NCBI RefSeq assembly: GCF_000463015.1
Contig: NC_022247.1
Coordinates: forward strand, 3,224,001 to 3,288,000
Direction: 5' to 3'
Source: Variovorax paradoxus B4
GTDB lineage: Bacteria; Pseudomonadota; Gammaproteobacteria; Burkholderiales; Burkholderiaceae_C
Length of the DNA stretch: 64,000 nucleotides
Notes under the pieces: generated by a model
What the model was told of the DNA's origin: nothing
Database searches by the model: none
The model's input: the letters and a program-made list of their open reading frames with translations, nothing else
Shown: one piece after another, positions 1 to 9,011 of the stretch
How the letters are laid out: each line of letters starts with the position of its first letter
How positions within the stretch are numbered: the stretch's first letter is position 1
Position numbers and translations under genes: made by a program

Positions 1-1043
1 ACGGTTCCATCGCCCCCGGACGCGCCATCGAACGCACCGCCATCCTCTGGTGCAACCTGGGCTCGCCGGACGCCCCCACCGCAGCCGCCGTGCGGCCCTA
101 CCTGGCGGAGTTTCTCGGCGACCCGCGCGTGGTCGAGATTCCCAGGCTGATCTGGGCCTTGATCCTGCACGGCATCATCCTGCGCGTGCGGCCCGCCAAG
201 TCGGCCGCCAAGTACGCGAGCATCTGGATGGCCGAGGGTTCGCCGCTGAAGGTGTGGACCCGCAAGCAGGCCACGCTGCTCGCCGGCTGGCTCGGCGAGC
301 GCGGCCACCGCCTGACGGTGCACGACGCCATGCGCTACGCCAGTCCGTCGATCGCTTCGCGCCTGGATGCGCTGCAGGCCGAAGGCGCAACGCGGGTGCT
401 GGTGCTGCAGGCCTATCCGCAGTATTCGGCCACCACCACGGCCAGCGTGATCGACGCGGTGAGCGACTGGAGCCGCCGCCAGCGCCGCATTCCGGAGTTC
501 CGCTTCGTCAACCAGTACCACGACGATCCCGCCTACATCGAGGCGCTGGCGCTCGGTATCGAAGCGCACTGGAAGCGCGAGGGCCGCGGCGAGGTGCTGC
601 TGATGAGCTTCCACGGCATTCCGGTGCGCAACATCGCGCTCGGCGATCCGTACCAGGCCCAGTGCCTGGAAACCGCGCGCCTGCTCGCGGCGCGGCTCGG
701 CCTTTCAGCCGCACAGCACCGCGTCACCTTCCAGTCGCGTTTCGGCCGCGCCAAATGGCTCGAGCCCTACACCGAACCGACCCTGCGCGAACTCGGCGCG
801 AGCGGCGTGAAGCGGATCGACGTGGTGTGCCCGGGCTTTCCGGCCGACTGCCTGGAGACGCTGGAAGAAATTGCCATGGAAGGCCGCGAAGCCTTCATGC
901 ATGCAGGCGGCGAGGCCTTCAGCTACATCCCCTGCCTCAACGACAGCCCGGCGTGGATCACTGCGCTGACGGGCATTGCCGAGCGCAACCTGGCGGGCTG
1001 GCCCACCCGGCCCGCCGCCGGCACTCAGAACTTGCCCAGATAG
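1..1043 (+). CDS. hemH: Ferrochelatase, 5' end cut by window
   Basis: Ferrochelatase inserts Fe2+ into protoporphyrin IX as the last step of haem synthesis. The open frame runs in from base 3 without a stop. It shows the N-terminal family pattern [12 protein letters not shown], then the catalytic-His segment [11 protein letters not shown] (around base 600), [19 protein letters not shown] and the C-terminal [15 protein letters not shown]. Only the first few residues appear to be missing. A GTG at base 90 would give an artificially short product that lacks the conserved N-terminus. The stop at 1041-1043 overlaps the 3' end of the convergent DUF1993 gene by 19 bases. Confidence 0.95.
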   Translation, partial: GSIAPGRAIERTAILWCNLGSPDAPTAAAVRPYLAEFLGDPRVVEIPRLIWALILHGIILRVRPAKSAAKYASIWMAEGSPLKVWTRKQATLLAGWLGERGHRLTVHDAMRYASPSIASRLDALQAEGATRVLVLQAYPQYSATTTASVIDAVSDWSRRQRRIPEFRFVNQYHDDPAYIEALALGIEAHWKREGRGEVLLMSFHGIPVRNIALGDPYQAQCLETARLLAARLGLSAAQHRVTFQSRFGRAKWLEPYTEPTLRELGASGVKRIDVVCPGFPADCLETLEEIAMEGREAFMHAGGEAFSYIPCLNDSPAWITALTGIAERNLAGWPTRPAAGTQNLPR

Positions 1044-1531
1044 TCCATCTTGCCGATGGGCATGCCCTTGTGGCGCAGCACGTCGTAGGCCGTGGTCACA
1101 TGGAAGAAGAAGTTGGGCAGCGCGAACTGGAGCAGGTAGCGCTGCGCGGTGAAATGCGCCTCGCCCTCGCGTGCCTTGATGGTCACGGGGCGTTCCTCCT
1201 GGCCGTCGATCAGCGTGCGGTCCACGGTCGCGAGGAAATCCTGCGTCTTCGCGATGCGGGCCAGCAGCTCGTCATAGGTCTTTTCCTCGTCGGGAAAACT
1301 CGGCGCCGTGATGCCCGCGATGCGCGCCACGCTGAGCTTCGAAGCGTCGCTCGCGCGCTGGATCTGGCCGGCCAGCGTGAGCATGTCCGGTGCGAGCCTC
1401 GCGTCCACCAGCGTTGCCGGATCGATGTCGTTGGCCCTGGCGTGCGCCAGGCTCTTCTCGAGCAGGTGGGTGAGCTGGCCGAGTCCGCGGGAGAAGACCG
1501 GCACGGAGAGGTCGTACATCGAAAGCGCCAT
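1025..1531 (-). CDS. DUF1993 family protein
   Basis: A 168-residue protein of the DUF1993 family, a helical-bundle group distantly like DinB whose function is not established. It begins [17 protein letters not shown] and ends [17 protein letters not shown], both typical of the family, and the length matches a full domain. No signal peptide is seen. It is the last gene of the minus-strand liv-type operon, about 50 bases after the alpha/beta hydrolase stop, so it is probably co-transcribed, but the context does not reveal its role. Family assignment is from memory of the sequence pattern. Confidence 0.8.
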   Translation of the reverse strand: MALSMYDLSVPVFSRGLGQLTHLLEKSLAHARANDIDPATLVDARLAPDMLTLAGQIQRASDASKLSVARIAGITAPSFPDEEKTYDELLARIAKTQDFLATVDRTLIDGQEERPVTIKAREGEAHFTAQRYLLQFALPNFFFHVTTAYDVLRHKGMPIGKMDYLGKF

Positions 1532-1583
1532 GGCGTTAATCCTTGTGGTTGGAATCGGCGGCGATTGTCTCGCCGACGCGCCG

Positions 1584-2471
1584 CTAGCGACCGGCGGCCC
1601 GGATAAACCCTTCGATCAGCTCCAGTTGTTCCGGCACGTTGAGCGCAGGTGCGTGGCCGCACCCCTGGATTTCGACCACCTTCAGCAACCCGGCGGCGCC
1701 CGGCCCCCGCTGCTGCATCTCCTGTGTCACCTCGGGCAGCACCAGGTCCGACTCGGCGCCGCGCAGGCACAGCACCGGCGCCTCGATCACGTCGTAGTGC
1801 GGCCAGATCAGGTAGTCGTTGTCGTGCGCGCTGAACTGGCGGACCATCGCCGGGTCGTAATGCGGCGTCACGCGGCCGTCGGGCAGGCGGCGCGTGGAGC
1901 TTTCGGTCAGCCGGCGCCACTGCGCATCGCTGAGCCAGCCATAGGGCTTGTAGACCGTGCGGAAGAACGCCTCCAGCTCGACCACCGTGCCGAACGCGGG
2001 CGGCTCGCCGGCATAGGCGCGGATGCGTTCGATGGCCGCCTGCGCGAGCTGCGGTGCGTTGTCGTTGAGCGTGAGGCTCGCAATGCGCGCCTTCATGCGC
2101 GGCTCGAACAGGCCCGAGGCGCAGACCGTGCCGATGGCGCCGCCCATGGAAGTGCCGACCCAGTGCATGCGGGCCAGCCGCAGCTCGTCGCACAGCGCGC
2201 CAGCAATGCGGGCGTAGAACGAGAGCTGGTACTCCTCGTCGGGCAGCGGACTCCACTGGCTCAGGCCACGGCCGATGGTGTCGGGGCAGATCACGCGGAA
2301 GCCGCGCGCTGCAAAGTGCTGCGCCAGTTCGTCCATGTCGCGGCAGGTGCGCGCGAGGCCGTGCCAGGCAATGACCACCGGCGCGTCCGGTGCGCCCCAG
2401 TCGAGCCAATGGACTTCGCGGCCCGCAAGCTGGGCGTAGCAAGAGGCCGGAACGGAAAGATCGTTGCTCAT
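1584..2471 (-). CDS. Alpha/beta hydrolase
   Basis: A 295-residue cytoplasmic alpha/beta-hydrolase. It has the oxyanion-side HG motif (WHGLARTCRDMDE), a nucleophile elbow GTSMGG (Ser), a late acid residue region (LRGAESDLV) and a C-terminal catalytic His in QGCGHAPAL. The ATG at 2471 overlaps the upstream livM stop in an ATGA, which fixes the start; the longer open frame upstream is a shadow of livM. Lying behind a secreted PHA depolymerase and an ABC importer, it could cleave imported hydroxyacid oligomers or esters, but this is inference. Substrate cannot be read from the sequence. Confidence 0.85.
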   Translation of the reverse strand: MSNDLSVPASCYAQLAGREVHWLDWGAPDAPVVIAWHGLARTCRDMDELAQHFAARGFRVICPDTIGRGLSQWSPLPDEEYQLSFYARIAGALCDELRLARMHWVGTSMGGAIGTVCASGLFEPRMKARIASLTLNDNAPQLAQAAIERIRAYAGEPPAFGTVVELEAFFRTVYKPYGWLSDAQWRRLTESSTRRLPDGRVTPHYDPAMVRQFSAHDNDYLIWPHYDVIEAPVLCLRGAESDLVLPEVTQEMQQRGPGAAGLLKVVEIQGCGHAPALNVPEQLELIEGFIRAAGR

Positions 2472-3535
2472 CGTGCGGCCCTCGCCCTCAGCTTGCCGAC
2501 AATGCCGGTGGGAAAGTAATAGACCGAGAGCACGAACAGCACCCCCAGCCACAGCAGCCAGCGGTCGGGCGACAAGAGCGCCGCGAGCCACGGCAGCCCG
2601 CTCGCGGCCTCGCTGCCCACGCGCAGCAGGTCTTGCAGGTAGCTTTGCGCGACCACGAACAGCACCGCACCGACGGCCGCGCCGTAGATGGTGCCCATGC
2701 CGCCGATCACCACGATCAGCAGCACGTCGATCATGATCTCGAAGCTCAGCGAGGTGTCGGGCCCGTTGTAGCGCAGCCAGATCGCGAGCATGGCGCCGGC
2801 CAGCGTGGCGAACAGCGCCGACAGCACGGCCGCCGTGGTGCGGTACACCACCACGCGGTAGCCGATGGCCTCGGCGCGGAACTCGTTCTCGCGGATGGCC
2901 TGCAGCACGCGGCCGAAGGGCGAATTCACGATGCGCAGCAGCGCGAGCACCAGCACCACCGCAGCCACGAAGAGCAGGTAGTAGCACAGCAGCCGGCCGT
3001 CGAGCGAGACGCCGAGGAAGGGCTCCTCGGAGAACTCGAAGCTCGGCGAGATCAGCTCGGGCAGCTTGAAGGTCAGGCCGTCCTCGCCGCCGGTGAAGTC
3101 CGACAGCTGCGAGGCCAGCGTCTGGAAGGCCGAGGCCACGGCCAGCGTGATCATCGCGAAGAAGATCGCGCGCACCCTGAGCGAGAACAGCCCGATGGCG
3201 AACGAAAGCACCAGCGAGATCGCGAGTGACGCCACGAGCCCGAGCAGCACCGCGCCCCAGTTGGGCCCGAGCCGCGACGCCGAGATGGCGATGCCATACG
3301 CGCCGATGCCGAAGAACATGGTGTGCGCGAAGCTCACGATGCCGGTGTAGCCCAGGAGCAGGTCGAAGCTCGCGACCAGCACCACGAACACCAGCACCTT
3401 GGCCGCGACGCTGAGCGCCTTCACGCCCGGGAAGATGAACGGCGCGAAGGCCAGCGCGATGAACAGCACCACCAGCAGCAGCGCCAGCAGGCGGCTTCGG
3501 GGCATGTCGTTGGAGAGAAGACGTTTCAGGAACAT
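2468..3535 (-). CDS. livM: Branched-chain-type ABC transporter permease (LivM)
   Basis: A 355-residue inner-membrane permease of the LivM group, with many hydrophobic segments and the family pattern LLLGYTGIVSFAHTMFFGIGAYG near residue 45 and IVVIGGMGTIYGAAVGA in the C-terminal half. It pairs with LivH to form the channel of a Liv/hydrophobic amino-acid-type importer. It follows livH by about 16 bases and its stop overlaps the hydrolase start. The operon also contains a PHA depolymerase, so the real substrate may be a hydroxyacid or related carboxylate rather than leucine; this is inference. Confidence 0.92.
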   Translation of the reverse strand: MFLKRLLSNDMPRSRLLALLLVVLFIALAFAPFIFPGVKALSVAAKVLVFVVLVASFDLLLGYTGIVSFAHTMFFGIGAYGIAISASRLGPNWGAVLLGLVASLAISLVLSFAIGLFSLRVRAIFFAMITLAVASAFQTLASQLSDFTGGEDGLTFKLPELISPSFEFSEEPFLGVSLDGRLLCYYLLFVAAVVLVLALLRIVNSPFGRVLQAIRENEFRAEAIGYRVVVYRTTAAVLSALFATLAGAMLAIWLRYNGPDTSLSFEIMIDVLLIVVIGGMGTIYGAAVGAVLFVVAQSYLQDLLRVGSEAASGLPWLAALLSPDRWLLWLGVLFVLSVYYFPTGIVGKLRARAAR

Positions 3536-3551
3536 GGCGGACTCTTCTTTC

Positions 3552-4532
3552 TCAACGATTCGCCACCGGGTACACGCCCTGCGGACGCCACAACAGCACG
3601 GCCACCATCAGGAAGATGCTCGCGAACTGCGTGAGCGTGGGCAGCAGGAAGCCGATGTAGTTGGTCATGAGCCCCACCAGCAGCGCACCGATCAGCGCGC
3701 CGCCCGTCGAGCCGAGCCCGCCGATGATGATCACGATGAAGATCAGCACGTTGACTTGCGCGCCCATCTGCGGCACCAGGTTCTGCTGGAACAGCCCCCA
3801 CATCACGCCGCCCAGACCGGCCAGTGCGCTGCCCACCACGAACACGCCGACGAACAGCCGGCCGATGCGGTAGCCGAGCGACTCGACCATCTCGCGGTCC
3901 TGCACCCCGGCGCGGATGAGCAGGCCGATCTTGGTGCGCCCCAGCGTCCATGCGAGCAGCCCGAACACCACCACGCCCACTGCCACCGCGAGCAGCCGGT
4001 ACTTGCTGATGGCCGCGTCGGCCACGAACAGCGAGCCCCGCAGCGCCTCGGGCAGCGGCAGCGGGATCTGCGCCGGCCCCCAGATCACCTTGATGAGCTC
4101 CTCGCCGATGATCATGCCGCCCATGGTGATCAGGATCTGCTTCAGGTGCTGGCCATACACCGGCCGCACGATGAAGCGCTCGAACGCGAGGCCGACCGCA
4201 CCGGCCACCGCCATTGCGACCAGCATGGCCGGAAACACGGCGACGAGGTTGCGCCACAGTTCGCCCGAGCCCGTCCAGTCTCCCATCAGGCCGAGCACGC
4301 TGCTGGCCACGAAGGCGCCGAGCGCGATGAACACGCCGTGGCCGAAGTTGAGCACGTCCATCAGCCCGAACACGAGCGTGAGGCCCGACGCGATGATGAA
4401 GATGATCATGCCCATCGCCAGCCCCGCGACCGTGAGCGTGAGCCAGGTCGAGAACGAGCCCGTGAGCGGCAGCGCGACCAGCGCGAGGATCGGGGCGAGT
4501 AGCAGCGGCTTCCAGTCGAAGTCGAATTTCAT
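3552..4532 (-). CDS. livH: Branched-chain-type ABC transporter permease (LivH)
   Basis: A 326-residue membrane protein of the LivH group: FGLMDVLNFGHGVFIALGAF near residue 65 and IVIIIGGLGSTGGALIGALL in the C-terminal half, with about eight hydrophobic segments. It forms the permease heterodimer with LivM. The start at 4532 (MKFDFDWKPL) overlaps the stop of livF as ATGA, which rules out the much longer open frame reading upstream through livF. It is the third transporter gene of the minus-strand operon. Confidence 0.92.
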   Translation of the reverse strand: MKFDFDWKPLLLAPILALVALPLTGSFSTWLTLTVAGLAMGMIIFIIASGLTLVFGLMDVLNFGHGVFIALGAFVASSVLGLMGDWTGSGELWRNLVAVFPAMLVAMAVAGAVGLAFERFIVRPVYGQHLKQILITMGGMIIGEELIKVIWGPAQIPLPLPEALRGSLFVADAAISKYRLLAVAVGVVVFGLLAWTLGRTKIGLLIRAGVQDREMVESLGYRIGRLFVGVFVVGSALAGLGGVMWGLFQQNLVPQMGAQVNVLIFIVIIIGGLGSTGGALIGALLVGLMTNYIGFLLPTLTQFASIFLMVAVLLWRPQGVYPVANR

Positions 4533-5254
4533 AGAGCCAGTCCAAGCAGCGATTGCTGCAGTTGCGCGTCGGCGGAGAACGCCGCCATCGAGCCGCTGTG
4601 CACCACGCGGCCGTTGTCCATCACCGCGACGGTGTCGCCCAGGCGCTGGGCAAAGTTGATGTTCTGCTCCACCAGCAGGATCGTCACGCCGCTCGCCTTG
4701 AGCTCGGCGAAGGCGTCGATCATGTTGTTGATCATCACGGGCGCGAGGCCCTTGCTGGGCTCGTCGATCAGCAGCAGTTCGCGCGGCTCGACGATGGCGC
4801 GCGACACCGCCAGCATCTGCTTCTGCCCGCCCGAGAGCTTGCCCGCTGGGTGGTTCCAGAACTTCTCGACCGCAGGGAAGAGCTTGAAGATCCACTTCAG
4901 GCGCGTGTCGTCGATCTGCCCGGCGTTCTTCGCGCCGCGCGCGGCGAGCAGCATGTTCTCCTTCACCGTGAGGTCGGAGAAGATGCCCATGTTCTCGGGC
5001 ACGTAGGCGATGCCGAGGCCCGCGATCTGCGGTGTCTGCAGCGCGGTGATGTCCTTGTCGCCGAACCGCACCCGGCCTTGCGAAGCATGCCAGAGGCCCA
5101 TGATGGTTCGCAGCGTCGTCGTCTTGCCCGCGCCGTTGCGGCCCAGCAGCATGGTGAGCTGGCCGCGGGGCACGGCGAGGTCCACGCCGTGGAGGATGTG
5201 ATACGCCCCGATGTGCGTCTGCACTGCTTCGAGCGTCAACAGGTTCGTGCTCAT
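4529..5254 (-). CDS. livF: Branched-chain-type ABC transporter ATPase (LivF)
   Basis: A 241-residue ATP-binding subunit. Walker A GRNGAGKT lies at residues 38-45, the signature LSGGQKQ near 140, and Walker B LLLIDEPSKGLAP just after it. The segment AYVPENMGIFSDLTVKENM is typical of LivF. With LivG it energises import through LivHM. It starts with ATG overlapping the livG stop (ATGA) and overlaps livH at its own end, so the five transport genes are translationally coupled. Confidence 0.94.
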   Translation of the reverse strand: MSTNLLTLEAVQTHIGAYHILHGVDLAVPRGQLTMLLGRNGAGKTTTLRTIMGLWHASQGRVRFGDKDITALQTPQIAGLGIAYVPENMGIFSDLTVKENMLLAARGAKNAGQIDDTRLKWIFKLFPAVEKFWNHPAGKLSGGQKQMLAVSRAIVEPRELLLIDEPSKGLAPVMINNMIDAFAELKASGVTILLVEQNINFAQRLGDTVAVMDNGRVVHSGSMAAFSADAQLQQSLLGLAL

Positions 5255-6015
5255 GCAGCCTCCTTCGCAATGCCCAGATAGGCCTCCTGCACCACCGGAG
5301 AAGCAATCACCTCCGCCGGTTCTCCATCGGCCACCAGCGTGCCGTTGTGCAGCACGATGATCCGGTCCGCAAGCTCGCGCACCACGTCCATCTTGTGTTC
5401 GACCAGCAGGATGGTCTTGGTCTTGTCCTGCTTGAGCTTGCGGATCAGGTCGAGGATGACGGGCGCCTCGGCCGCATTCATGCCGGCCGTCGGTTCATCG
5501 AACATGAAGACCTTGGGCTCGAGCGCCATCAGCAGCGCCACCTCGAGCTTGCGCTGGTCGCCGTGCGGCAGGCTGGCCACCGTCGCATGCTCGCGCGACT
5601 TCAGCGCCACGTCGGACAGGATCTGGTCGGCGCGCTCGGTCAGCCCCTTGTGGTCGCTCCAGATGCTCCACAGGTTGAGCCCGCGCCGGTGCGCGCCCTC
5701 GCGCGTGGCCTGCACTGCCAGTCGCACGTTCTCCAGCACCGTGAGGTTCGGGAACAGGTTGGTGAGCTGGAAGGCCCGCCCCAGCCCCGCGTGCGTACGC
5801 GCCGACGGCGACAGCCCCGACAGCAGCTGCCCATCGAGCGACACCGTGCCCGCGCTCGCCTTGAGCTGGCCCGAGATCAGGTTGAAGTAGGTGGTCTTGC
5901 CCGCCCCGTTGGGGCCGACGATGGCCGTCAGCGTGCCCGGCGCGAACGCGCAGCTCACGCCGTTGACGGCCACGTGCCCGCCGAAGCGGATGGTCAGGTC
6001 TAGCGTCTCAAGCAT
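5251..6015 (-). CDS. livG: Branched-chain-type ABC transporter ATPase (LivG)
   Basis: A 254-residue ATP-binding subunit. It has Walker A GPNGAGKT (34-41), an LivG-type LGRAFQLTNLFPNLTVLENV segment, and MFDEPTAGMNAAEA as Walker B. The signature region is the degenerate SLPHGDQRKLEVA typical of LivG proteins. It begins about 40 bases after the PHA depolymerase stop and overlaps livF. The depolymerase sits between this ATPase and the binding-protein gene, which is unusual for a liv cluster. Confidence 0.94.
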   Translation of the reverse strand: MLETLDLTIRFGGHVAVNGVSCAFAPGTLTAIVGPNGAGKTTYFNLISGQLKASAGTVSLDGQLLSGLSPSARTHAGLGRAFQLTNLFPNLTVLENVRLAVQATREGAHRRGLNLWSIWSDHKGLTERADQILSDVALKSREHATVASLPHGDQRKLEVALLMALEPKVFMFDEPTAGMNAAEAPVILDLIRKLKQDKTKTILLVEHKMDVVRELADRIIVLHNGTLVADGEPAEVIASPVVQEAYLGIAKEAA

Positions 6016-6021
6016 CGTGTG

Positions 6022-6056
6022 TCATTGCAAACAAAAAAGTAGGTGCCGATCGGCCT
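6022..6056 (-). terminator. Weak terminator-like T-tract after the PHA depolymerase
   Basis: On the minus strand, just after the depolymerase stop, the self-complementary CCGATCGG is followed a few bases later by a run of six T residues, ahead of livG. The segment AGGTGCCGATC also occurs twice here as a direct repeat. The stem has almost no loop, so it may only attenuate transcription into livGFHM or be fortuitous. Confidence 0.25.
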
Positions 6057-7513
6057 CAGCAGGTGCCGATCACGTAGTAATTGGGCCCGGTCTGCTTGAG
6101 CGTGGTGGTGACATAGACGTTCCACAGGCCCATCGACTGGCCCGAGCCGTAGGCATAGGTGAGGCCCCACAGCGCGTAGGCGCGCCCCGCCACGGTGTGC
6201 GCGTAGTTGCTGGCGGTGTAGCAGGTTCCGCCGCCACCGCTGCCGGCCAGGGTGGTGCCTGTGGCCGCGGTCGACATTGCGCCTTGCGCGTTGCCGGCGT
6301 CCAGCGCCGCCACGGTCCAGCTGTAGGTGGTGGACGGGGCCAGGCCGGTATCGGTGTAGTTGGTGCCGGCCACCGGCGCGGCGTTGACCTTGCTGCCGCT
6401 GCGGTAGACGTTGTAGCCGCTCGCACCCGAGACGCCGGCCCAGCCGACCACCATGCTGCTGCTGGTCGCGCCCGAGGTGCCCACGCCGGTAGGAGCCGGC
6501 AGCGACGAGCCACCGCCGGAGCCGGTCACCCGGTCGACCATGGCCTTGAGCGCCGCCATCTGCGGGCCCGACTTCTTCGCGTAGTTCGCGTTGTCGTAGC
6601 CCCACCAGTCCCAGCAGCTGTTGGTGGCGGCGGTGCTGGTCTGCGGGTAGATCAGGACGATGTTGTTGGTGTCGGCCCAGCGGTTGTAGCCGGTCTTGCG
6701 CACGTACTGGTCGCCCACGTCGGTGTAGTTCTGCTTGCAGCCATGCAGCACCAGGTGCACGCGGCACGACGTGGTGGTGCAGGCCTGCGGCACGTAGATC
6801 CAGCCGGTGGCGGCCACGCCGTGGCCGGTGATGAATTCCGACTGGTTGAACTCGGTGAAAGTGCCGCCCAGCGTGCCGTTGTTGCGCGGGTTCAGCGGCC
6901 CGTAGAGCTGCTGCAGGATCTCGCCTGCCAGGTCGAAGCCGCAGTTATTGATGTAGGGCGCGGCGGTGGTGCTGCAGGCGCCGCCGTAGTCGTCGGTGAC
7001 CATCGCGTGGCCGGCGCCGATGTTGTTCCTGTAGACCGTGTTGGCCGCGGGCACGAAGCTCTGGTAGTAGGTCTTGAGGTCGTCCATCACCGCCGGCTTG
7101 ACGGTGTTATCCGAGGTGCCGGAAAAAAGGTACACCTTGGAGCCGGTCATGTTCGACACCGGGTCGATCGCGCCGCTGGCGGCCCAGCTGTTGGTGGTGC
7201 TCACGAGAGACGACACGGGAATGCTGCTGCTGTGGGCCATGCAGCGCCCGGTGGCATTGACCACCGAACCCTCGGCGCAGTAGTACGGACCACCCGCCAC
7301 CACGCCGGCACCACGCTTGAAGGTGGCCGAATAGGCCACGTGCAACTGCACAGCCATGAAGCCGCCCGCCGAGAGGCCGGACACGCTCACCTCCGCCGGA
7401 TTGGCGCCCAGCGCCGGCAGCGGCACCGCCGCTGTCGCGGCCTGCCCTGCCGCCATCGTGATCGCCGCAGCCGCGGCCCATCCCTTCCAGTTTTTCCATC
7501 GCATCGCTGCCAT
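6056..7513 (-). CDS. Secreted poly(3-hydroxyalkanoate) depolymerase, type-2 catalytic domain
   Basis: A 485-residue extracellular PHB/PHA depolymerase that hydrolyses short-chain-length polyester outside the cell. A signal peptide ends near residue 29 (AAGQAATAAV). The lipase box GLSAGG, with Ser48, lies close to the N-terminus, and the oxyanion HGCKQ lies far downstream, the order that defines the type-2 catalytic domain. A fibronectin type III linker follows (about 340-430, with PSTTYSWTVAALD), then a short C-terminal Tyr/Trp-rich domain ending YYVIGTC, typical of PHA granule binding. The start at 7513 is chosen for the AAGGAG seven to eight bases upstream. It lies between the livK-like gene and livG. 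Confidence 0.93.
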   Translation of the reverse strand: MAAMRWKNWKGWAAAAAITMAAGQAATAAVPLPALGANPAEVSVSGLSAGGFMAVQLHVAYSATFKRGAGVVAGGPYYCAEGSVVNATGRCMAHSSSIPVSSLVSTTNSWAASGAIDPVSNMTGSKVYLFSGTSDNTVKPAVMDDLKTYYQSFVPAANTVYRNNIGAGHAMVTDDYGGACSTTAAPYINNCGFDLAGEILQQLYGPLNPRNNGTLGGTFTEFNQSEFITGHGVAATGWIYVPQACTTTSCRVHLVLHGCKQNYTDVGDQYVRKTGYNRWADTNNIVLIYPQTSTAATNSCWDWWGYDNANYAKKSGPQMAALKAMVDRVTGSGGGSSLPAPTGVGTSGATSSSMVVGWAGVSGASGYNVYRSGSKVNAAPVAGTNYTDTGLAPSTTYSWTVAALDAGNAQGAMSTAATGTTLAGSGGGGTCYTASNYAHTVAGRAYALWGLTYAYGSGQSMGLWNVYVTTTLKQTGPNYYVIGTC

Positions 7514-7647
7514 CGCTGTCTCCTTCTGTTGTAGGTGTATCGAACGCTTGCTGGATTGCTGACGAATCGGCCGTTGGTTGCGCCCGCCCGCGCTTCGGCA
7601 GCGCAGGCTGGCGCTTCGCCCGGCGGCCATTCCGGGGCGAAGGGAGT

Positions 7648-7663
7648 GCGGCCTCAGGGCCGC
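7648..7663 (-). terminator. GC hairpin after the binding-protein gene
   Basis: GCGGCC-TCAG-GGCCGC, a perfect 6-bp stem with a 4-base loop, starts 16 bases downstream of the livK-like stop. No T-run follows, so it is more likely a partial attenuator or an mRNA-stabilising stem that keeps binding-protein mRNA in excess than a full terminator. Confidence 0.35.
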
Positions 7664-7679
7664 GATCGCGGGGCGCCGA

Positions 7680-8867
7680 TCAGCGTTTGTTCTTGATCGG
7701 GATGTCCATCTCTTCGGGTTTGATCTCGTGCACCAGCTCCGGTACGCCCCAGGCGAATGCCGGGTCGGCCTTGATCTTGAAGTGGTACATCGACTGCATC
7801 GCCTGGTGGTCTTCCTTGCGGAAGGTCATCTTGCCCTTGGGCGTGTCGAAGCTCATGCCTTCCATGGTGCTGATGAGCTTGTTGGTGCCGGTGTCGCCGC
7901 CCGTCTTCTTGAGCGCCGTGACCACCGCCATCGCGGCCGAGAAACCACCGGCAGTGAAGAAGTCCGGCGGTGCCTTGAATTGCTTGTAGTGCGCGGCCAC
8001 CATCGCCTCGTTGACCGGGTTCTTCGGGATGCCGAAGTAGTAGTACGCCGCGCCTTCCATGCCCGGCAGGTTCTTGTAGGCCGCCATGGCCGGCAGGATG
8101 TTGCCGCCGGTGGCAATCTCGATGCCGTAGCGCTTCAGGTCGAGGTCGACGATCTTGAACGGATTGCCCGCGCCGGCCCAGACGATCCAGATGATCTTGC
8201 GGCCCGGCTGGTCCTTGAGCTTGTCGATCAGGCGCTGCGCGCCGGCCGTGAAGTCGGTGGTGGCGGGCGGCAGGTACTCCTCGTGCACCAGCTTCGCCTT
8301 CTTGAGCGCGGTACCGAAGGCCTTCACGCCGTCGCGGCCGAAGGCGTTGTCCTGCGCGAGCGTGGCCACGGTCACGCCGGCCTTGTCGATGGCCACGGCG
8401 TTGGAGATCGCGTCCTGGCTCGAATTGCGGCCGGTGCGGAAGATGTACTTGTTCCACTTGTCGCCGGTGATCGAATCGGCGACCGCCGGCTCCACGATCA
8501 GGATCTTCTTGTACTCCTCGGCCACCGGCAGCATGGCGAGCGCCACGCCCGAGGCCGTGGGGCCCACCGCCAGCGCAGCCTTGTCGTCGGAGTACGCAGC
8601 GGCCAGCAGCGACTTGCCCAGGTCGGGCTTGCCCTGGTCGTCTTTCTCGATGACCACGAGCTTCTTGCCGTTGACCATCATCGTGCCGCCGGTGGCGTAG
8701 TCCAAGCCCATCGTGAAGCCGGTCTGGGTCTGCTTGCCGTAGGCCTCGAGCGGACCGGTCTTGCTGTAGATGTGGGCAATGCGGATTTCGCTGGACTGAG
8801 CCCAGGCGGGTGCGGCGGTGGCGCAGGCGGTGAGTGCGGCCAGGGCAACGAGGTGGCGACGGTTCAT
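7680..8867 (-). CDS. ABC transporter periplasmic substrate-binding protein (LivK-like)
   Basis: A 395-residue periplasmic binding protein of the leucine-binding-like family (Peripla_BP_6). A signal peptide (MNRRHLVALAALTAC...AWAQ) is followed by SEIRIAHIYSKTGPLEAYGK, the usual first strand of the group. The start at 8867 has CAGGAGAC upstream; an in-frame start at 8915 would put extra charged residues before the signal peptide. It is the first gene of the liv-type/PHA depolymerase operon and lies directly behind a sigma-54 promoter. Ligand specificity is not readable; with a depolymerase in the operon, 3-hydroxybutyrate or similar acids are candidates. Confidence 0.9.
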   Translation of the reverse strand: MNRRHLVALAALTACATAAPAWAQSSEIRIAHIYSKTGPLEAYGKQTQTGFTMGLDYATGGTMMVNGKKLVVIEKDDQGKPDLGKSLLAAAYSDDKAALAVGPTASGVALAMLPVAEEYKKILIVEPAVADSITGDKWNKYIFRTGRNSSQDAISNAVAIDKAGVTVATLAQDNAFGRDGVKAFGTALKKAKLVHEEYLPPATTDFTAGAQRLIDKLKDQPGRKIIWIVWAGAGNPFKIVDLDLKRYGIEIATGGNILPAMAAYKNLPGMEGAAYYYFGIPKNPVNEAMVAAHYKQFKAPPDFFTAGGFSAAMAVVTALKKTGGDTGTNKLISTMEGMSFDTPKGKMTFRKEDHQAMQSMYHFKIKADPAFAWGVPELVHEIKPEEMDIPIKNKR

Positions 8868-8898
8868 TCTTTGTCTCCTGAAATAGGTGACTGAATAT

Positions 8899-8914
8899 TG
8901 CACACTTCGTGCCA
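8899..8914 (-). promoter_or_regulatory. Sigma-54 (-24/-12) promoter for the liv/PHA depolymerase operon
   Basis: On the minus strand the sequence TGGCACGAAGTGTGCA matches the sigma-54 consensus TGGCAC-N5-TTGCA with a single mismatch, and the GG and GC doublets are exactly 10 bases apart. The predicted transcription start is about 8888, giving a leader of roughly 20 bases that holds the CAGGAGAC ribosome site. A sigma-54 activator gene is the second gene upstream. Confidence 0.75.
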
Positions 8915-8972
8915 TCTGCTAACCCCTTGATACCAAACGCTTCTTCATTCGGAGGAAGCGCCATTCGACTGA

Positions 8973-9000
8973 ATTCAGAACACTTGATGTGTCTGAATTT
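8973..9000. promoter_or_regulatory. Inverted repeat, probable upstream activator site
   Basis: AATTCAGAACAC and GTGTCTGAATT form an imperfect inverted repeat (one extra base in one arm) separated by 5 bases. It lies about 85-110 bases upstream of the predicted sigma-54 transcription start, the usual place for an enhancer bound by a Fis-type HTH activator. It is AT-richer than its surroundings. The assignment to the 9334-10878 regulator is inference. Confidence 0.55.
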
Positions 9001-9011
9001 CAATCAACTGT

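Noticed and set aside
50..1606. A 518-codon plus-strand open frame over hemH
   Set aside because: It is an alternative frame of hemH and the following minus-strand gene, Arg/Pro-rich, without homology signals.
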